Below are positions 8,456 through 17,987 of a stretch of 64,000 nt of DNA, piece after piece (positions within the stretch are counted from its first letter, which is position 1; each line of letters opens with the position of its first letter). The notes below the pieces were generated by a model, which was not told the DNA's origin, made no database searches, and worked only from the letters and a program-made list of their open reading frames with translations. Origin of the DNA: Bacteroidota bacterium. GTDB lineage: Bacteria; Bacteroidota; Ignavibacteria; Kapaibacteriales; UBA2268. The stretch is from assembly GCA_029974985.1 (NCBI GenBank), contig JARKQC010000183.1, forward strand, positions 62,001 through 126,000. Direction: 5' to 3'. Position numbers and translations under genes: made by a program.

Positions 8456-11400
8456 ATGCATAATATTAGAGTAGTTACGGCAGCCGCCTTATTCGATGGG
8501 CATGATGTTTCGATTAATTTATATAGAAGATTATTACAAAAGCGTGGTGCAGAACTTATTCATATCGGGCATAATCGCTCTGTAAAAGAAGTGGTTAGTG
8601 TTGCAATCGAAGAAGATGCAGACGCTATTTTAATTAGCTCCTATCAAGGTGGGCATAATGAATATTTCCGCTATGTAGTTGATTTATTAAAAGAATATGG
8701 AGCAAGTAATATTCTTGTATTCGGTGGTGGCGGTGGAGTTATTTTGCCTTCAGAAATCGAAAATCTTGAAAAATATGGAGTTACAAGAATTTATCATGCT
8801 ATTGATGGACAAAAAATTGGTATTGATGGTATTGCTGATGATATTATTGAAAGAATTAAAAATAATATTTCTATTTCAAGAAATAAATATGAATTAAATG
8901 AACAAATAATATCTCAAAATTCTACTGAAAATTTTCCTTCTATTTCAAAACAACTCACTTTTATCGAAGATAACGAAAAAGATGATTTAAGAAAAAATTT
9001 AAGAGAATTATATAAAAAGTATGATAAAAATAATTCTCTTGTTATGGGTGTTACAGGTACGGGTGGAAGTGGAAAAAGCTCTTTGATTGATGAAATTATT
9101 GGAAAATTTATCTCTTTTACAAATGCAAAAATCGCCGTACTTGCCGTTGACCCTTCTAAATCAACTACAGGTGGAGCATTACTTGGCGACAGAATTCGTT
9201 ATAATCAAATTTATAATGATAGAGTATATTTTCGTAGTTTTGCAACTCGCAAAAGTAAAACTGAAATATCAGTCGGCTTAAAAGATTCTGTACTTGCTCT
9301 TAAATCCTGCGGCTTTGATATAATTTTTGTTGAAACAAGTGGTATTGGCCAGGGAGATAGCAATATTATCGAAGTTTCTGAAAAGTCCTTATATGTAATG
9401 ACTTCCGAATTTGGAGCCCCCACTCAGCTCGAAAAAATTGATATGCTCGATTTAGCGGACTTTGTTGCTATCAATAAATTTGAAAAAAGAGGTTCTGAAG
9501 ATGCTTATAGAGAAGTAAAAATTCATTTTCTAAGAAATAGAAATATCAATGCTGATAAGACTATTCCTCTCGATGAATTAGAATTACCCGTTTATGCCTG
9601 CTCGAGTAATCAATTTAATAATCACGGTGTAAATCGTTTATTTTTGGATATACTCAAAGTAGTAAATGAAAAGCAAAATAAATTAGTTCTAAATGATAGA
9701 TTAATATCGCTATTGCCCACGAAATATCAAGCTCATAAGGGACTTATTAGTGAAGAACGTATATTATATTTATCTGAAATTTCCGAAACTATTCGTAATT
9801 ATAAGAAAAAATCATTAGAAGAAATAAAATTAGCTGAAAATGCTTATTCTTTAAAAATATCTTCTGAAATTATTGATGATGAAAATACTAAATCATTAAT
9901 TCAAGAAGAATTTAAAAAGAAATATTCTGAATTAAGTTCTTACTCACGCGATTTTATTGAAAATTGGGATAATATTAAGCAAAATCTTAGCAAAGATGAG
10001 CTTAAATATGATATTATGGGAAAAGAATTTTCGATTAATTTGTTTACAAAAAGTTTATCAGGAACTAATATTCCAAAAGTTGCTCTTCCGCAATATAATG
10101 ATTGGGCTAATTTATTGAAATATTATTATTTTGAAAATTTACCGGGCGATTTTCCTTATACTGCGGGTGTATTTCCATTTAAACGTACTACGGAAGACCC
10201 AAAACGTCAATTTGCAGGCGAAGGAAGCCCCGAGCGTACTAATAAAAGATTTCATTATCTTTGTGCAAACGATAAAGCAAAGAGATTATCAACAGCATTC
10301 GATGGCATTACTCTTTATGCTGAAGACCCTGATATTCAGCCCGATATTTATGGAAAAATTGGAGAAGCTGGCGTTTCAATTTGTAATATTGATGATATGA
10401 ATGTGTTGATGAGAGGTTTCGATCTTACAAATCCACTTACCTCTGTATCAATGACTATCAATGCACCTGCACCAATTATGGTTGCCTTCTTCTTTATGAC
10501 TGCATACCGACGTGAAATTGCAAAAATTGAAGAGCAAGGCAAAACGCTTTCTAATGAAGAAAAAGAGGAACTTAAAATTGATACTTTCCGCAGAATACGT
10601 GGAACAGTACAAGCCGATATGCTAAAAGAAGACCAAGCACAAAATACAATAATTTTCTCAATAGATTTTGCAATGAAAATGATTGGCGATTTGCAGGCAT
10701 TTTTATCAAAGCATAAAATAATGAATTATTATTCTTTATCAATTAGTGGTTATCATATCGCCGAGGCAGGTGCTAACCCTATTACACAGCTTGCGTTTAC
10801 GCTCGCTAATGGGTTTACTTATGTTGAATATTTTCTAAATCGCGGACTTAAAATTGATGAATTTGCTCCTAATCTATCATTTTTCTTCTCAAACGGAATG
10901 GATCCCGAATATTCTGTGATTGGACGTGTATCACGAAGAATTTGGGCTATTGCTATGAAATATCGCTATGGAGCAAATGATAAAAGCCAAAGATTAAAAT
11001 ATCATATTCAGACCTCGGGACGCTCACTACACGCTCAAGAAATTGATTTTAATGATATACGTACTACACTTCAAGGATTATTAGCATTTTATGATAATTG
11101 TAATTCCTTGCATACAAATTCTTATGATGAAGCTGTTACAACGCCAACAGAGGAATCTGTTCGACGCTCGATGGCAATTCAATTAATTTTAACAAAAGAA
11201 TTTGGACTTCTAAAAAATGAAAATCCAAATCAAGGCTCTTTCATTATTGAAGAGCTTACAGATTTAGTTGAGGAAGCTGTTTTGATGGAATTTGATAGGA
11301 TTTCCCGCCGTGGAGGAGTTCTTGGTGCGATGGAAACTCAATATCAACGTTCAAAAATTCAAGAAGAATCAATGTATTACGAATATTTAAAGCAATCTGG

Positions 11401-11698
11401 AGAATATCCAGTTATCGGTGTAAATACTTATTTAAGTGAGCATAAATCTAATCCTTATGATTCGATGCAAATTATTCGTACAAGCGACGAAGAAAAACAA
11501 CAAAGAATTAATGATGTACAAGAATTTAAAAAAGAACATTCTGAAAAATTAGATGAATCGCTTAATAGACTTCGCGAAGTAGCATTGCAAAACGGTAATA
11601 TTTTCGAGGAATTATTGAATACCGTTCAATATGCAACTATGGGACAAATCACAAAAGTGCTTTATGAAATTGGTGGAAAATATCGAAGAGGTATGTAA
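8456..11698 (+). CDS. icmF: Fused isobutyryl-CoA mutase IcmF
   Basis: The 1,080-residue protein has the IcmF architecture. An N-terminal cobalamin-binding domain has FDGHDVS at 13-19 (His16 should ligate cobalt) and GGGGGVI. A G3E-family GTPase chaperone domain has P-loop GTGGSGKSS near 200-210. The C-terminal acyl-CoA mutase domain contains GVFPFKRTTEDP, FAGEGSPERTNKRFHY and the SISGYHIAEAGANP segment. The Phe in GVFPFKR, where methylmalonyl-CoA mutase has Tyr, fits a substrate lacking a carboxylate, so isobutyryl-CoA/n-butyryl-CoA interconversion is favoured. The fused GTPase protects and loads B12. A purine-rich GAGAAAGAGAGA precedes the ATG. It is likely co-transcribed with the acyl-CoA dehydrogenase. 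Length and domain order match the family, with no sign of damage. Confidence 0.95.
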   Translation: MHNIRVVTAAALFDGHDVSINLYRRLLQKRGAELIHIGHNRSVKEVVSVAIEEDADAILISSYQGGHNEYFRYVVDLLKEYGASNILVFGGGGGVILPSEIENLEKYGVTRIYHAIDGQKIGIDGIADDIIERIKNNISISRNKYELNEQIISQNSTENFPSISKQLTFIEDNEKDDLRKNLRELYKKYDKNNSLVMGVTGTGGSGKSSLIDEIIGKFISFTNAKIAVLAVDPSKSTTGGALLGDRIRYNQIYNDRVYFRSFATRKSKTEISVGLKDSVLALKSCGFDIIFVETSGIGQGDSNIIEVSEKSLYVMTSEFGAPTQLEKIDMLDLADFVAINKFEKRGSEDAYREVKIHFLRNRNINADKTIPLDELELPVYACSSNQFNNHGVNRLFLDILKVVNEKQNKLVLNDRLISLLPTKYQAHKGLISEERILYLSEISETIRNYKKKSLEEIKLAENAYSLKISSEIIDDENTKSLIQEEFKKKYSELSSYSRDFIENWDNIKQNLSKDELKYDIMGKEFSINLFTKSLSGTNIPKVALPQYNDWANLLKYYYFENLPGDFPYTAGVFPFKRTTEDPKRQFAGEGSPERTNKRFHYLCANDKAKRLSTAFDGITLYAEDPDIQPDIYGKIGEAGVSICNIDDMNVLMRGFDLTNPLTSVSMTINAPAPIMVAFFFMTAYRREIAKIEEQGKTLSNEEKEELKIDTFRRIRGTVQADMLKEDQAQNTIIFSIDFAMKMIGDLQAFLSKHKIMNYYSLSISGYHIAEAGANPITQLAFTLANGFTYVEYFLNRGLKIDEFAPNLSFFFSNGMDPEYSVIGRVSRRIWAIAMKYRYGANDKSQRLKYHIQTSGRSLHAQEIDFNDIRTTLQGLLAFYDNCNSLHTNSYDEAVTTPTEESVRRSMAIQLILTKEFGLLKNENPNQGSFIIEELTDLVEEAVLMEFDRISRRGGVLGAMETQYQRSKIQEESMYYEYLKQSGEYPVIGVNTYLSEHKSNPYDSMQIIRTSDEEKQQRINDVQEFKKEHSEKLDESLNRLREVALQNGNIFEELLNTVQYATMGQITKVLYEIGGKYRRGM

Positions 11699-11750
11699 AT
11701 ATCAAAAAAATATGTTTATAATAATAATAAGATATTGTAAATAAAAAATT

Positions 11751-11785
11751 GAGGCTGAACTCAAATTAATGAGTCAGCCTCTTTT
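11751..11785. terminator. Bidirectional hairpin terminator
   Basis: GAGGCTGA-a-CTCA pairs with TGAGTCAGCCTC around an AATTAA loop, giving a 12-bp stem with one bulged A. TTTT follows on the plus strand and an AATAAAAAATT tract precedes it, so it can terminate both icmF and the convergent gene ending at 11811. Confidence 0.85.
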
Positions 11786-11810
11786 AATATAAAATTATTA
11801 ATAATTTTGA

Positions 11811-14800
11811 TTATTTGATTACTATTAATTTTTGAGTTAAATGAACTCCATTAGCTTCTAAGAAGTAGAAATATGTTCCACTTGATAAATTCAATTTATT
11901 AATATCAATATTTATCGAATGTGTTCCAATTTCATAAGTTCCCTCTGCTAATACTGTTCTACTTGATCCGCTTAGGTCAGTCAATGATAATTTAATATAG
12001 CTTTGTGTTGGTACGCTAAATCCTATCATAGAAATTCCCGTTGCTGGATTTGGTAATGCAGAAGTTAATGAGTATCCATTTTTACTAAGTTCTGTTATTG
12101 TTGTTGCACCAACTGTTACATTAACTCTAACAACATTGGATTTTACGCTACCGCAATCGTTAGATATAACAACATAATATTCACCATCATCATCTTCATT
12201 AGCTTCTGGAACTTCATAAATTGGCGATTGGGAAGTGAATATCATTTCGCCGTTTTTATACCACTCATAAGATAATCCAGCCCCCTCAACATTTACTTCT
12301 AATGAAAATGATTTACCAACTTCTACATTAATATCTTCGGGCTGAGTAACAATCTTAGGTGCTGTTTCAATATTAAGATTAGCATAAGAACTTGTTTTAA
12401 CTAAATCAGTACCATCTAAAACAAGTTCAGCACTATATTGCCCTTCATCTTCATTAGTTAAATTATTAATATTTAATGTATTTGTATTTACTCCAGAAAT
12501 TTTACCATCAATATTATTTAATTCAACATCATCTTTTAACCATTTATAAATAATATTTCTTGATGAATTTGTATGAACTTTTACTGTAAATGTAGCCGTT
12601 TTTCCTTCGCAAGCAGTTTGAGTTTGTGGATTACTTTCTATAATTAAATCAAGAATTTCTTCACTAATTCTGACTCTTTCAGTTTGAACTTTACCACAAA
12701 GGCCTTTAATAATAGCAAAATATTCTCCTTCATCAGATTTTTTGAAATTTCTAATAGTAAAGTAGTTTGATAATGTTCCAGAATACCAAAGATTATCTTG
12801 AAGTACTAAACTGCTTGATTCATCAACATATTTATACCATTGAACTTGTACTTCATCATTTAAGATTGCATCTTCTATTGGCTTGCCATTTACGTGAGCA
12901 ACGAATGTTAATGTAGCTAAACCTCCGAGAGGAACTTTTTGTTCTTCTGGCTGGCGTGTGATTTCTGTTTGATTTGCTACAAATACCGATACGGGTCTTG
13001 AGTACACACTTTTAGTTGCGCCAGGGCCACTAATTTTACAGCGATACATACCAGATTGTGAGAATGCTAAATCTCTAAAATATAATATTTGTTGATTTTC
13101 GCCAGGGACTGGACGTCCGTCTTGTTCCCATTGATATGTCATAGGTGCATTATAATCCATTGTTGATGAAACTGTAATGTAATTATCAGTAGTACCAACG
13201 CAATCAACAAAGCCTTCTGATTGATTTTGTATTGTAATTGTTAATATTAACTCGTGTGAACCAAGGAAATATGAAACTCTTGGAGTGCCGAACATATCTA
13301 CGCTTTCTATAAGTGCGCCCATTGATTCTTTGTCATCAAACATTGGCACGCTCTTAAATAATGCGGCATTGTAATATTTTATACGTAAATCATTAAAAGA
13401 TTCAAATTCAACTAATGCAATTTCTGAACCTATATCATTACCTTTTGCTTGCCAAGTACTTAATCCACTATGATTTTTACCATTTTCGGCAATAAGTACA
13501 TTACCTTTTGTGTAAAGAATATTTTGGTCAAATATTGGAGTTCCAGTTATTTGATAAACAAGTCCATTTGCATTATTAGTGAAAATATTTCTTTTGAAAA
13601 TACCATTACCATTAACATTCAAAGTTGCTAATGTGTTCGATTCAGTCATAAATGAATTATAATAAAATTCTGTTTTCGGTGAATTTGTTAATAAAGTAGC
13701 ACTCATATCTTTACCGATAAATTGATTATTACCGATAAATCCTTTTGAACTATTCAAACGAAATGCAGATAGTCCATAATTGGCACTTTGAGAAGTATAT
13801 ACATAATTTGAATTAACAAAAATTTCAGCTCCTTCAATAAATATACCATTTGCATTTGAAGCGAATAAAATTTTGTTATTAGTTATTGAAGCGACGTTTG
13901 TTGGGTCTTGGCTATTGTGTTTCACATATATTACCCCATCATTTACATTTCCAGTACCAACAATACCATTAAAAGTATTACTTGAAATTGTTGTTGAATT
14001 CAAAGTAAAAATCCCGCCAGTGGGGACAAGTCCAGAATTTGATATAAAGCGGTTATCATCAATAACAATATTGCCAACTTTAATATTATCTGCTACTTTA
14101 TTATAAAGTCCTAACCAAGAAAAGTTATAAAATTCATTATTAAATACACTAATATATGGTAAAATTTGCTTATCTACATTTGAATAAAATGCAACTGAAC
14201 CATAATTAAAAGAATTATTTGTGAAAATGATTTTTGTACAATTTAATAAATTAACAAGTGAATATTCAACTTTGTTTCTCGGTGAGTTAGCAACACCTTC
14301 AAAATTAATATTTTCAAAAGTAAGACCAGAAGAATTTCTAAGAGTAAGTAAATTACCGGCATTACTTGTATTAGTATTTTTATTACGGAATTTCATATTT
14401 TTGAATGTAATATCAGTTAAATTCTCTAATAAAACAACAAAATTATTCTGTGCAGTTGAATTTGCAGTAATTACAATATCATTATCAAATTGTGAATTTC
14501 CTATGAAATCAATAGGGTTATTATTAGGCAGAGGATTGTTTAATATAATTTGTCCCGTATAAGTACCTTGATTAATCATAAACGTAACTTTACCTTTGCC
14601 AAATACGCCACTCGAATTCAAATAAGAAGCCGCTTCAGCAGGTGATGAGAAATGAGCATTAGAGCCGCCAATAACATAGGTACCAGCCGCAAGTGATGGA
14701 CCAATACCTCCTACATATTTATCATTAGAATGATCCTCATCGTTTACACCATTTGGTTTAGAAGAAACGCACTCTACATTAAAAGGTCCTAAAGGAGTTT

Positions 14801-15917
14801 TTGCATAAAAATCATAAGTTCCAATAATTAAATCTTGGTATTGATCTCTTGCGATATTAAGACCATTAATTGTGATAGGAGTTTGTGCAACATTATCAAT
14901 CTTCCAATTAATTGTAATGCTTGTTAATGGCTTAGGAGCATAATTTCTAACTCTAGCCCTAACTTGTGTAACTCCCGGTCCGAAACCTTCCGGCGGTCCA
15001 AAGAAACCAGTTATTCCAGCATCATTTAAAATTGGATATAAATACTCAGCAAAACTATCATTCATTGGGTTAGCATCTTCATCAAAACCGTTTGGACTAC
15101 GTGTTGTAAATTTTACTTGGAATGGTCCATAGTCTGAATTAGCAGGATAATCGAGATTTACAACGCCAAGATTAACTTGTTCTGTTTTGCCTTCTGTTAA
15201 ATAACCTTTCCAAAAATATGACCTTTGTTGAACACCGTTGAGCCACCAATCAATCCATACATTTTGTAAAGGTGCGGGATTACCACTTTTTAAAGATACG
15301 CTAATATTATGGTCGCCTACTCTAAAAGGCTCTTGAGGAGATAATACGCCTACTATACTAGCATCGGGAGCATTTGGTGCAATTTTTACAACATAATCTT
15401 CGCATTCGCCATAATAATAATTCGAACCACAAGGATCTGAAGGATACATATAATCCATATAAGAATCTTCTGTCATAACTCTCATACGTGTAGTACCAGT
15501 TTTGGCGTCATCTGGAATAATAAATTTGTCAGAATATCCCCATGAGCTAAATTGTTCTATTGTTCCGTAAACCAATTCAGTTTCGGTATCAAATTTCCCA
15601 TCTTGATTCCAATCAATATAGATGGCTAATTCCATTTCATAAGTATTACCAAAACCGACTTCAAAATATACAACCTCGCCAGTTCTTACTTCTAATACTT
15701 TATCATCATAAAAGTTGTAGCCCGGTGATGAAGACCATTCAGTTTTATTAACTAAATCATTAAATACGACATATTCAATTCCCATATAATTACCTGCATA
15801 ACTATAATATGGCTTACAATAACTCTGAGAATATACATTATTAGTCGTAAGTAATACACTTAATAAAGCAATACTTATGAATAATGGATACAATAATTTT
15901 TGAAAATTTCTTTTCAT
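11811..15917 (-). CDS. Giant secreted Ig-like/beta-helix protein with T9SS sorting domain
   Basis: This 1,368-residue protein starts with a Sec signal peptide (about 1-30). A GEVED-type beta domain follows, ending in GECEDYVVKI near residue 180, then CARDB-like modules containing the NDAGI and DASIVGVLSP segments. A long Asn-rich region (about 430-860) with repeated NN.F, N.I and F.N spacing looks like a right-handed parallel beta-helix. Ig-like repeats with 'QPE...L...V...YKW/YEWYKNG...G.Y' patterns run to about 1,290. The last ~75 residues resemble a type A T9SS C-terminal domain ending TQKLIVIK. It is therefore probably exported across the outer membrane and surface-attached or released. 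It is monocistronic, with a terminator just downstream. The adhesive or surface-layer role is inferred from architecture only. Confidence 0.88.
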   Translation of the reverse strand: MKRNFQKLLYPLFISIALLSVLLTTNNVYSQSYCKPYYSYAGNYMGIEYVVFNDLVNKTEWSSSPGYNFYDDKVLEVRTGEVVYFEVGFGNTYEMELAIYIDWNQDGKFDTETELVYGTIEQFSSWGYSDKFIIPDDAKTGTTRMRVMTEDSYMDYMYPSDPCGSNYYYGECEDYVVKIAPNAPDASIVGVLSPQEPFRVGDHNISVSLKSGNPAPLQNVWIDWWLNGVQQRSYFWKGYLTEGKTEQVNLGVVNLDYPANSDYGPFQVKFTTRSPNGFDEDANPMNDSFAEYLYPILNDAGITGFFGPPEGFGPGVTQVRARVRNYAPKPLTSITINWKIDNVAQTPITINGLNIARDQYQDLIIGTYDFYAKTPLGPFNVECVSSKPNGVNDEDHSNDKYVGGIGPSLAAGTYVIGGSNAHFSSPAEAASYLNSSGVFGKGKVTFMINQGTYTGQIILNNPLPNNNPIDFIGNSQFDNDIVITANSTAQNNFVVLLENLTDITFKNMKFRNKNTNTSNAGNLLTLRNSSGLTFENINFEGVANSPRNKVEYSLVNLLNCTKIIFTNNSFNYGSVAFYSNVDKQILPYISVFNNEFYNFSWLGLYNKVADNIKVGNIVIDDNRFISNSGLVPTGGIFTLNSTTISSNTFNGIVGTGNVNDGVIYVKHNSQDPTNVASITNNKILFASNANGIFIEGAEIFVNSNYVYTSQSANYGLSAFRLNSSKGFIGNNQFIGKDMSATLLTNSPKTEFYYNSFMTESNTLATLNVNGNGIFKRNIFTNNANGLVYQITGTPIFDQNILYTKGNVLIAENGKNHSGLSTWQAKGNDIGSEIALVEFESFNDLRIKYYNAALFKSVPMFDDKESMGALIESVDMFGTPRVSYFLGSHELILTITIQNQSEGFVDCVGTTDNYITVSSTMDYNAPMTYQWEQDGRPVPGENQQILYFRDLAFSQSGMYRCKISGPGATKSVYSRPVSVFVANQTEITRQPEEQKVPLGGLATLTFVAHVNGKPIEDAILNDEVQVQWYKYVDESSSLVLQDNLWYSGTLSNYFTIRNFKKSDEGEYFAIIKGLCGKVQTERVRISEEILDLIIESNPQTQTACEGKTATFTVKVHTNSSRNIIYKWLKDDVELNNIDGKISGVNTNTLNINNLTNEDEGQYSAELVLDGTDLVKTSSYANLNIETAPKIVTQPEDINVEVGKSFSLEVNVEGAGLSYEWYKNGEMIFTSQSPIYEVPEANEDDDGEYYVVISNDCGSVKSNVVRVNVTVGATTITELSKNGYSLTSALPNPATGISMIGFSVPTQSYIKLSLTDLSGSSRTVLAEGTYEIGTHSINIDINKLNLSSGTYFYFLEANGVHLTQKLIVIK

Positions 15918-16353
15918 AACAAAACCTATATTTATTTAACTAAAACAATTTTATTGGCACTATTATTGATTAAAAATTTGAAAATGAATATTTTTCAACT
16001 CTTCAAATTCACTCTAACCTAATTAATTTACTTTAATATAAGAATTTATTATTTAAAATAAAAGAAAATATTTATTAATGCTATAATTATTGTATAAATT
16101 TTTAAAAAATAATTAAAATATAAATATTAAACTCAATATTCTTAAAATTATTAATTAATATATTAATATAATTTAATTAATAATCAATAGACTTAAATTA
16201 AATTATTAATTAATTTTTAATCTCTGAATATTAATTTATTCAAAATAGAAATCCATCTTTTTCAATTTTAATTAAAATTATTTTTGTCAATAAATAAAAC
16301 TTTATTATATTGCAATTTATAAAGGGGAATGTTTAAAATATAATTGGCATAAA
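15918..16353. other. AT-rich divergent intergenic region
   Basis: This 436-bp gap between the giant T9SS cargo and the UmuD-like pair is almost pure A and T, with runs of TTAATTAAT. Apart from the promoter-like element at 16281-16313 I see no gene or structured RNA in it. Confidence 0.4.
16281..16313 (+). promoter_or_regulatory. Candidate Bacteroidota-type promoter for the UmuD pair
   Basis: TTTTTG (16281-16286) and TATATTGC (16306-16313) are separated by 19 nt, close to the TTTG / TAnnTTTG arrangement used by Bacteroidota sigma factors. The predicted start lies about 35 nt before the first ATG. I do not see a recognisable LexA box, so damage regulation is not shown. Confidence 0.45.
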
Positions 16354-16782
16354 ATGGAAGTAATCGAAATCATTGGTTTCAAACCAAATGATGAATATTC
16401 TGCTAAAATGACACTTTTCGAAATGTCTGTTGCGGCGGGTTATCCAATTCCAGTAGAAAGTGGTATAGAAAAAGAAGTAGATTTGAATGAATTTCTTGTA
16501 GAGCATCCGGCATCTACATTCTTTGCACGTGTCGAAGGGCTTAATATGATACACGCAGGGATACGCGACGGCGATGTTCTTGTCGTTGATTCTGCAATTA
16601 AACCAAGCGATGGAAAAATTGTGCTTGTAACACTAAATAGTGGTTTAACTGTTAAAATTTATCGAGAAATTGAAGGTGATATTTTTCTTGAATCACAAAA
16701 GCAACAATTTTTACCTTTAACTGTCGGCGAAATTGAATTTGAAATTATTGGAACGGTTAGCAAAATTATTCATTCTTTATAA
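16354..16782 (+). CDS. UmuD-like protein with cleavage site but Asn in place of catalytic Ser
   Basis: The 142 residues align end to end with UmuD, the autoproteolytic subunit of translesion polymerase V. The shared landmarks are AAGYPIP (cleavage site Ala28-Gly29), EKEVDLNEFLVEHPAST, AGIRDGDVLVVDSAI and the TVK lysine (Lys101). Spacing is offset by four residues from E. coli UmuD (Cys24-Gly25, Ser60, Lys97). At the nucleophile position the sequence reads GLNM instead of GDSM, so Ser is Asn64, encoded AAT. It should be unable to cleave itself but still be a substrate. A second UmuD-like gene with the opposite pattern follows 14 bp downstream. No umuC gene is nearby. The family call is firm; loss of activity is inferred from the residue change. 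Confidence 0.87.
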   Translation: MEVIEIIGFKPNDEYSAKMTLFEMSVAAGYPIPVESGIEKEVDLNEFLVEHPASTFFARVEGLNMIHAGIRDGDVLVVDSAIKPSDGKIVLVTLNSGLTVKIYREIEGDIFLESQKQQFLPLTVGEIEFEIIGTVSKIIHSL

Positions 16783-16796
16783 GTTTATAAAATATT

Positions 16797-17207
16797 ATGA
16801 AAGTTAATAAATTAGTAGAGCTTAAATCAAATTTCAGCTTCGAAGCGCCTATTATGCCTACTCGAATAAGTGATAATAGTAATCAAAATTTACAGATGTA
16901 CGACCTTAATTCTGTACTTGCACCCAATCCGAGTGATGTTTATTTAGTTCGCGTTACTGGTGAAAGTATGATAAATGAAGGCATATTTGATGGTGATATT
17001 TTAGTTGTAAACAAAAATGAAAAGCCTAAAGATGGAAAAGTAGTTATAGCCGCACTTAATGGTGAGATGGCTGTTAAAACCTATAGAATTATCGAAGATA
17101 AAGTATATTTATTCTCTGCAAATGAGAAGTTTTTACCTATAGAAATCAAACCATTTTGGCAATTCGAAATTCAAGGAGTCGTCAAACACGTCATTCATAA
17201 TGTTTAA
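16797..17207 (+). CDS. UmuD/LexA-type peptidase with catalytic Ser-Lys but no cleavage site
   Basis: These 136 residues form a second S24-type domain. The nucleophile motif GESM (Ser57), GIFDGDILVV and the AVK lysine (Lys94) are all intact, as are DLN (36-38) and the C-terminal QGVVKHVIHNV. Counting back from Ser57 as in UmuD, the scissile position falls at Pro21-Thr22 in a run with no Ala-Gly or Cys-Gly pair, so self-cleavage looks impossible. It has no helix-turn-helix, so it is not a LexA or phage repressor. Together with the preceding gene it looks like a split enzyme-substrate pair in which this protein would cleave its partner within a heterodimer. The trans-cleavage idea is inference. 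Confidence 0.85.
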   Translation: MKVNKLVELKSNFSFEAPIMPTRISDNSNQNLQMYDLNSVLAPNPSDVYLVRVTGESMINEGIFDGDILVVNKNEKPKDGKVVIAALNGEMAVKTYRIIEDKVYLFSANEKFLPIEIKPFWQFEIQGVVKHVIHNV

Positions 17208-17291
17208 ACATATTTAAAATAGTATTATTTCACTTTTACTACTTATAATCTATTTTTGCATTTTTGTAAAATTGATTTTGAGTAATAAAAA

Positions 17292-17621
17292 TTGAGAAAA
17301 AATAATAATATTAACAAAATATTAAAAGAACAAAAAGAGATAATTACTCAATTTATTAAAACTTATAATGATAAAATTTCTGCTCTTATTCAAGATGAAA
17401 ATTCAACACTTGAAGAATTAAACAAAATTTCTACTTTATTAGCAAAAAATATCCCTGAAATAATGAAATTGCAAAATTCTATTCAAGAATCAACTAATAA
17501 AAGAAATGAGAAAGATAGCTTCATAGATATTTTATCAATAATCCGCAAAGATAACGAGGCAAATATTCTTCTCGAAAAATTATTATTACGAATTTCTGAA
17601 TTAACTGAAAATTCTGTTTAA
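17292..17621 (+). CDS. Small predicted coiled-coil protein, unknown
   Basis: I do not recognise this 109-residue, Lys/Glu/Asn-rich protein. It is predicted helical throughout, with heptad-like Leu/Ile spacing (about 10-65 and 85-105) and no membrane segment or cysteine. The only available start is a TTG at 17292 because a stop codon lies in frame just upstream; no good ribosome site is visible. It follows the UmuD-like pair by 84 bp on the same strand and may share its transcript, but nothing in the sequence ties it to DNA damage tolerance. Confidence 0.5.
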   Translation: MRKNNNINKILKEQKEIITQFIKTYNDKISALIQDENSTLEELNKISTLLAKNIPEIMKLQNSIQESTNKRNEKDSFIDILSIIRKDNEANILLEKLLLRISELTENSV

Positions 17622-17643
17622 GCAACTATATATATTTTAAATT

Positions 17644-17656
17644 TTGTAATTTACAA
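17644..17656. promoter_or_regulatory. Short palindrome upstream of a small gene
   Basis: TTGTAA-T-TTACAA is a perfect 6-bp inverted repeat about 50 bp before the ATG at 17705, embedded in TATATA repeats. It could be an operator for the small downstream protein, but its AT content makes chance occurrence possible. Confidence 0.3.
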
Positions 17657-17704
17657 TATATATATAATTTTTTTGTCATTTTTTTTAATATTGTAGGTGA
17701 TGAA

Positions 17705-17917
17705 ATGATAGTGAATTATATAAAAGCAGTAAGTGATCCTTATTTATTGAAAATACCGAATGATTTAATTAATTCTGAGTTAGAAATTACTATTAGAAAA
17801 GTTAAAGATTTAGATAATAATATTTCTGCTGAAGAATTGATTAAGGAAACTGCTAGTATCCTCAATTTAAGCGAACTTGATATTATAGAATATCAAAGAA
17901 AAATGCGTGGCAATTAG
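17705..17917 (+). CDS. Small protein, antitoxin-like but unassigned
   Basis: The 70-residue protein has a good ribosome site (AGGTGATGAA before ATG). The first half (LLKIPNDLINSELEITIRKV) has the strand-turn-strand look of small AbrB- or antitoxin-type N-termini, and the second half is helical and acidic. No toxin gene follows: the next gene is convergent and ends 70 bp away. It could be an orphan antitoxin or an unrelated small regulator. I make no functional claim beyond it being a likely real gene. Confidence 0.5.
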   Translation: MIVNYIKAVSDPYLLKIPNDLINSELEITIRKVKDLDNNISAEELIKETASILNLSELDIIEYQRKMRGN

Positions 17918-17987
17918 ATATACCAATTCTTAATATCTATCAATAATATCTCTTCAATATCAAAAACTTATCTTTAAAAAAAAACAA

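Noticed and set aside
16354..17207. LexA or a phage repressor pair
   Set aside because: Neither protein has an N-terminal helix-turn-helix; both align with UmuD in length and spacing.
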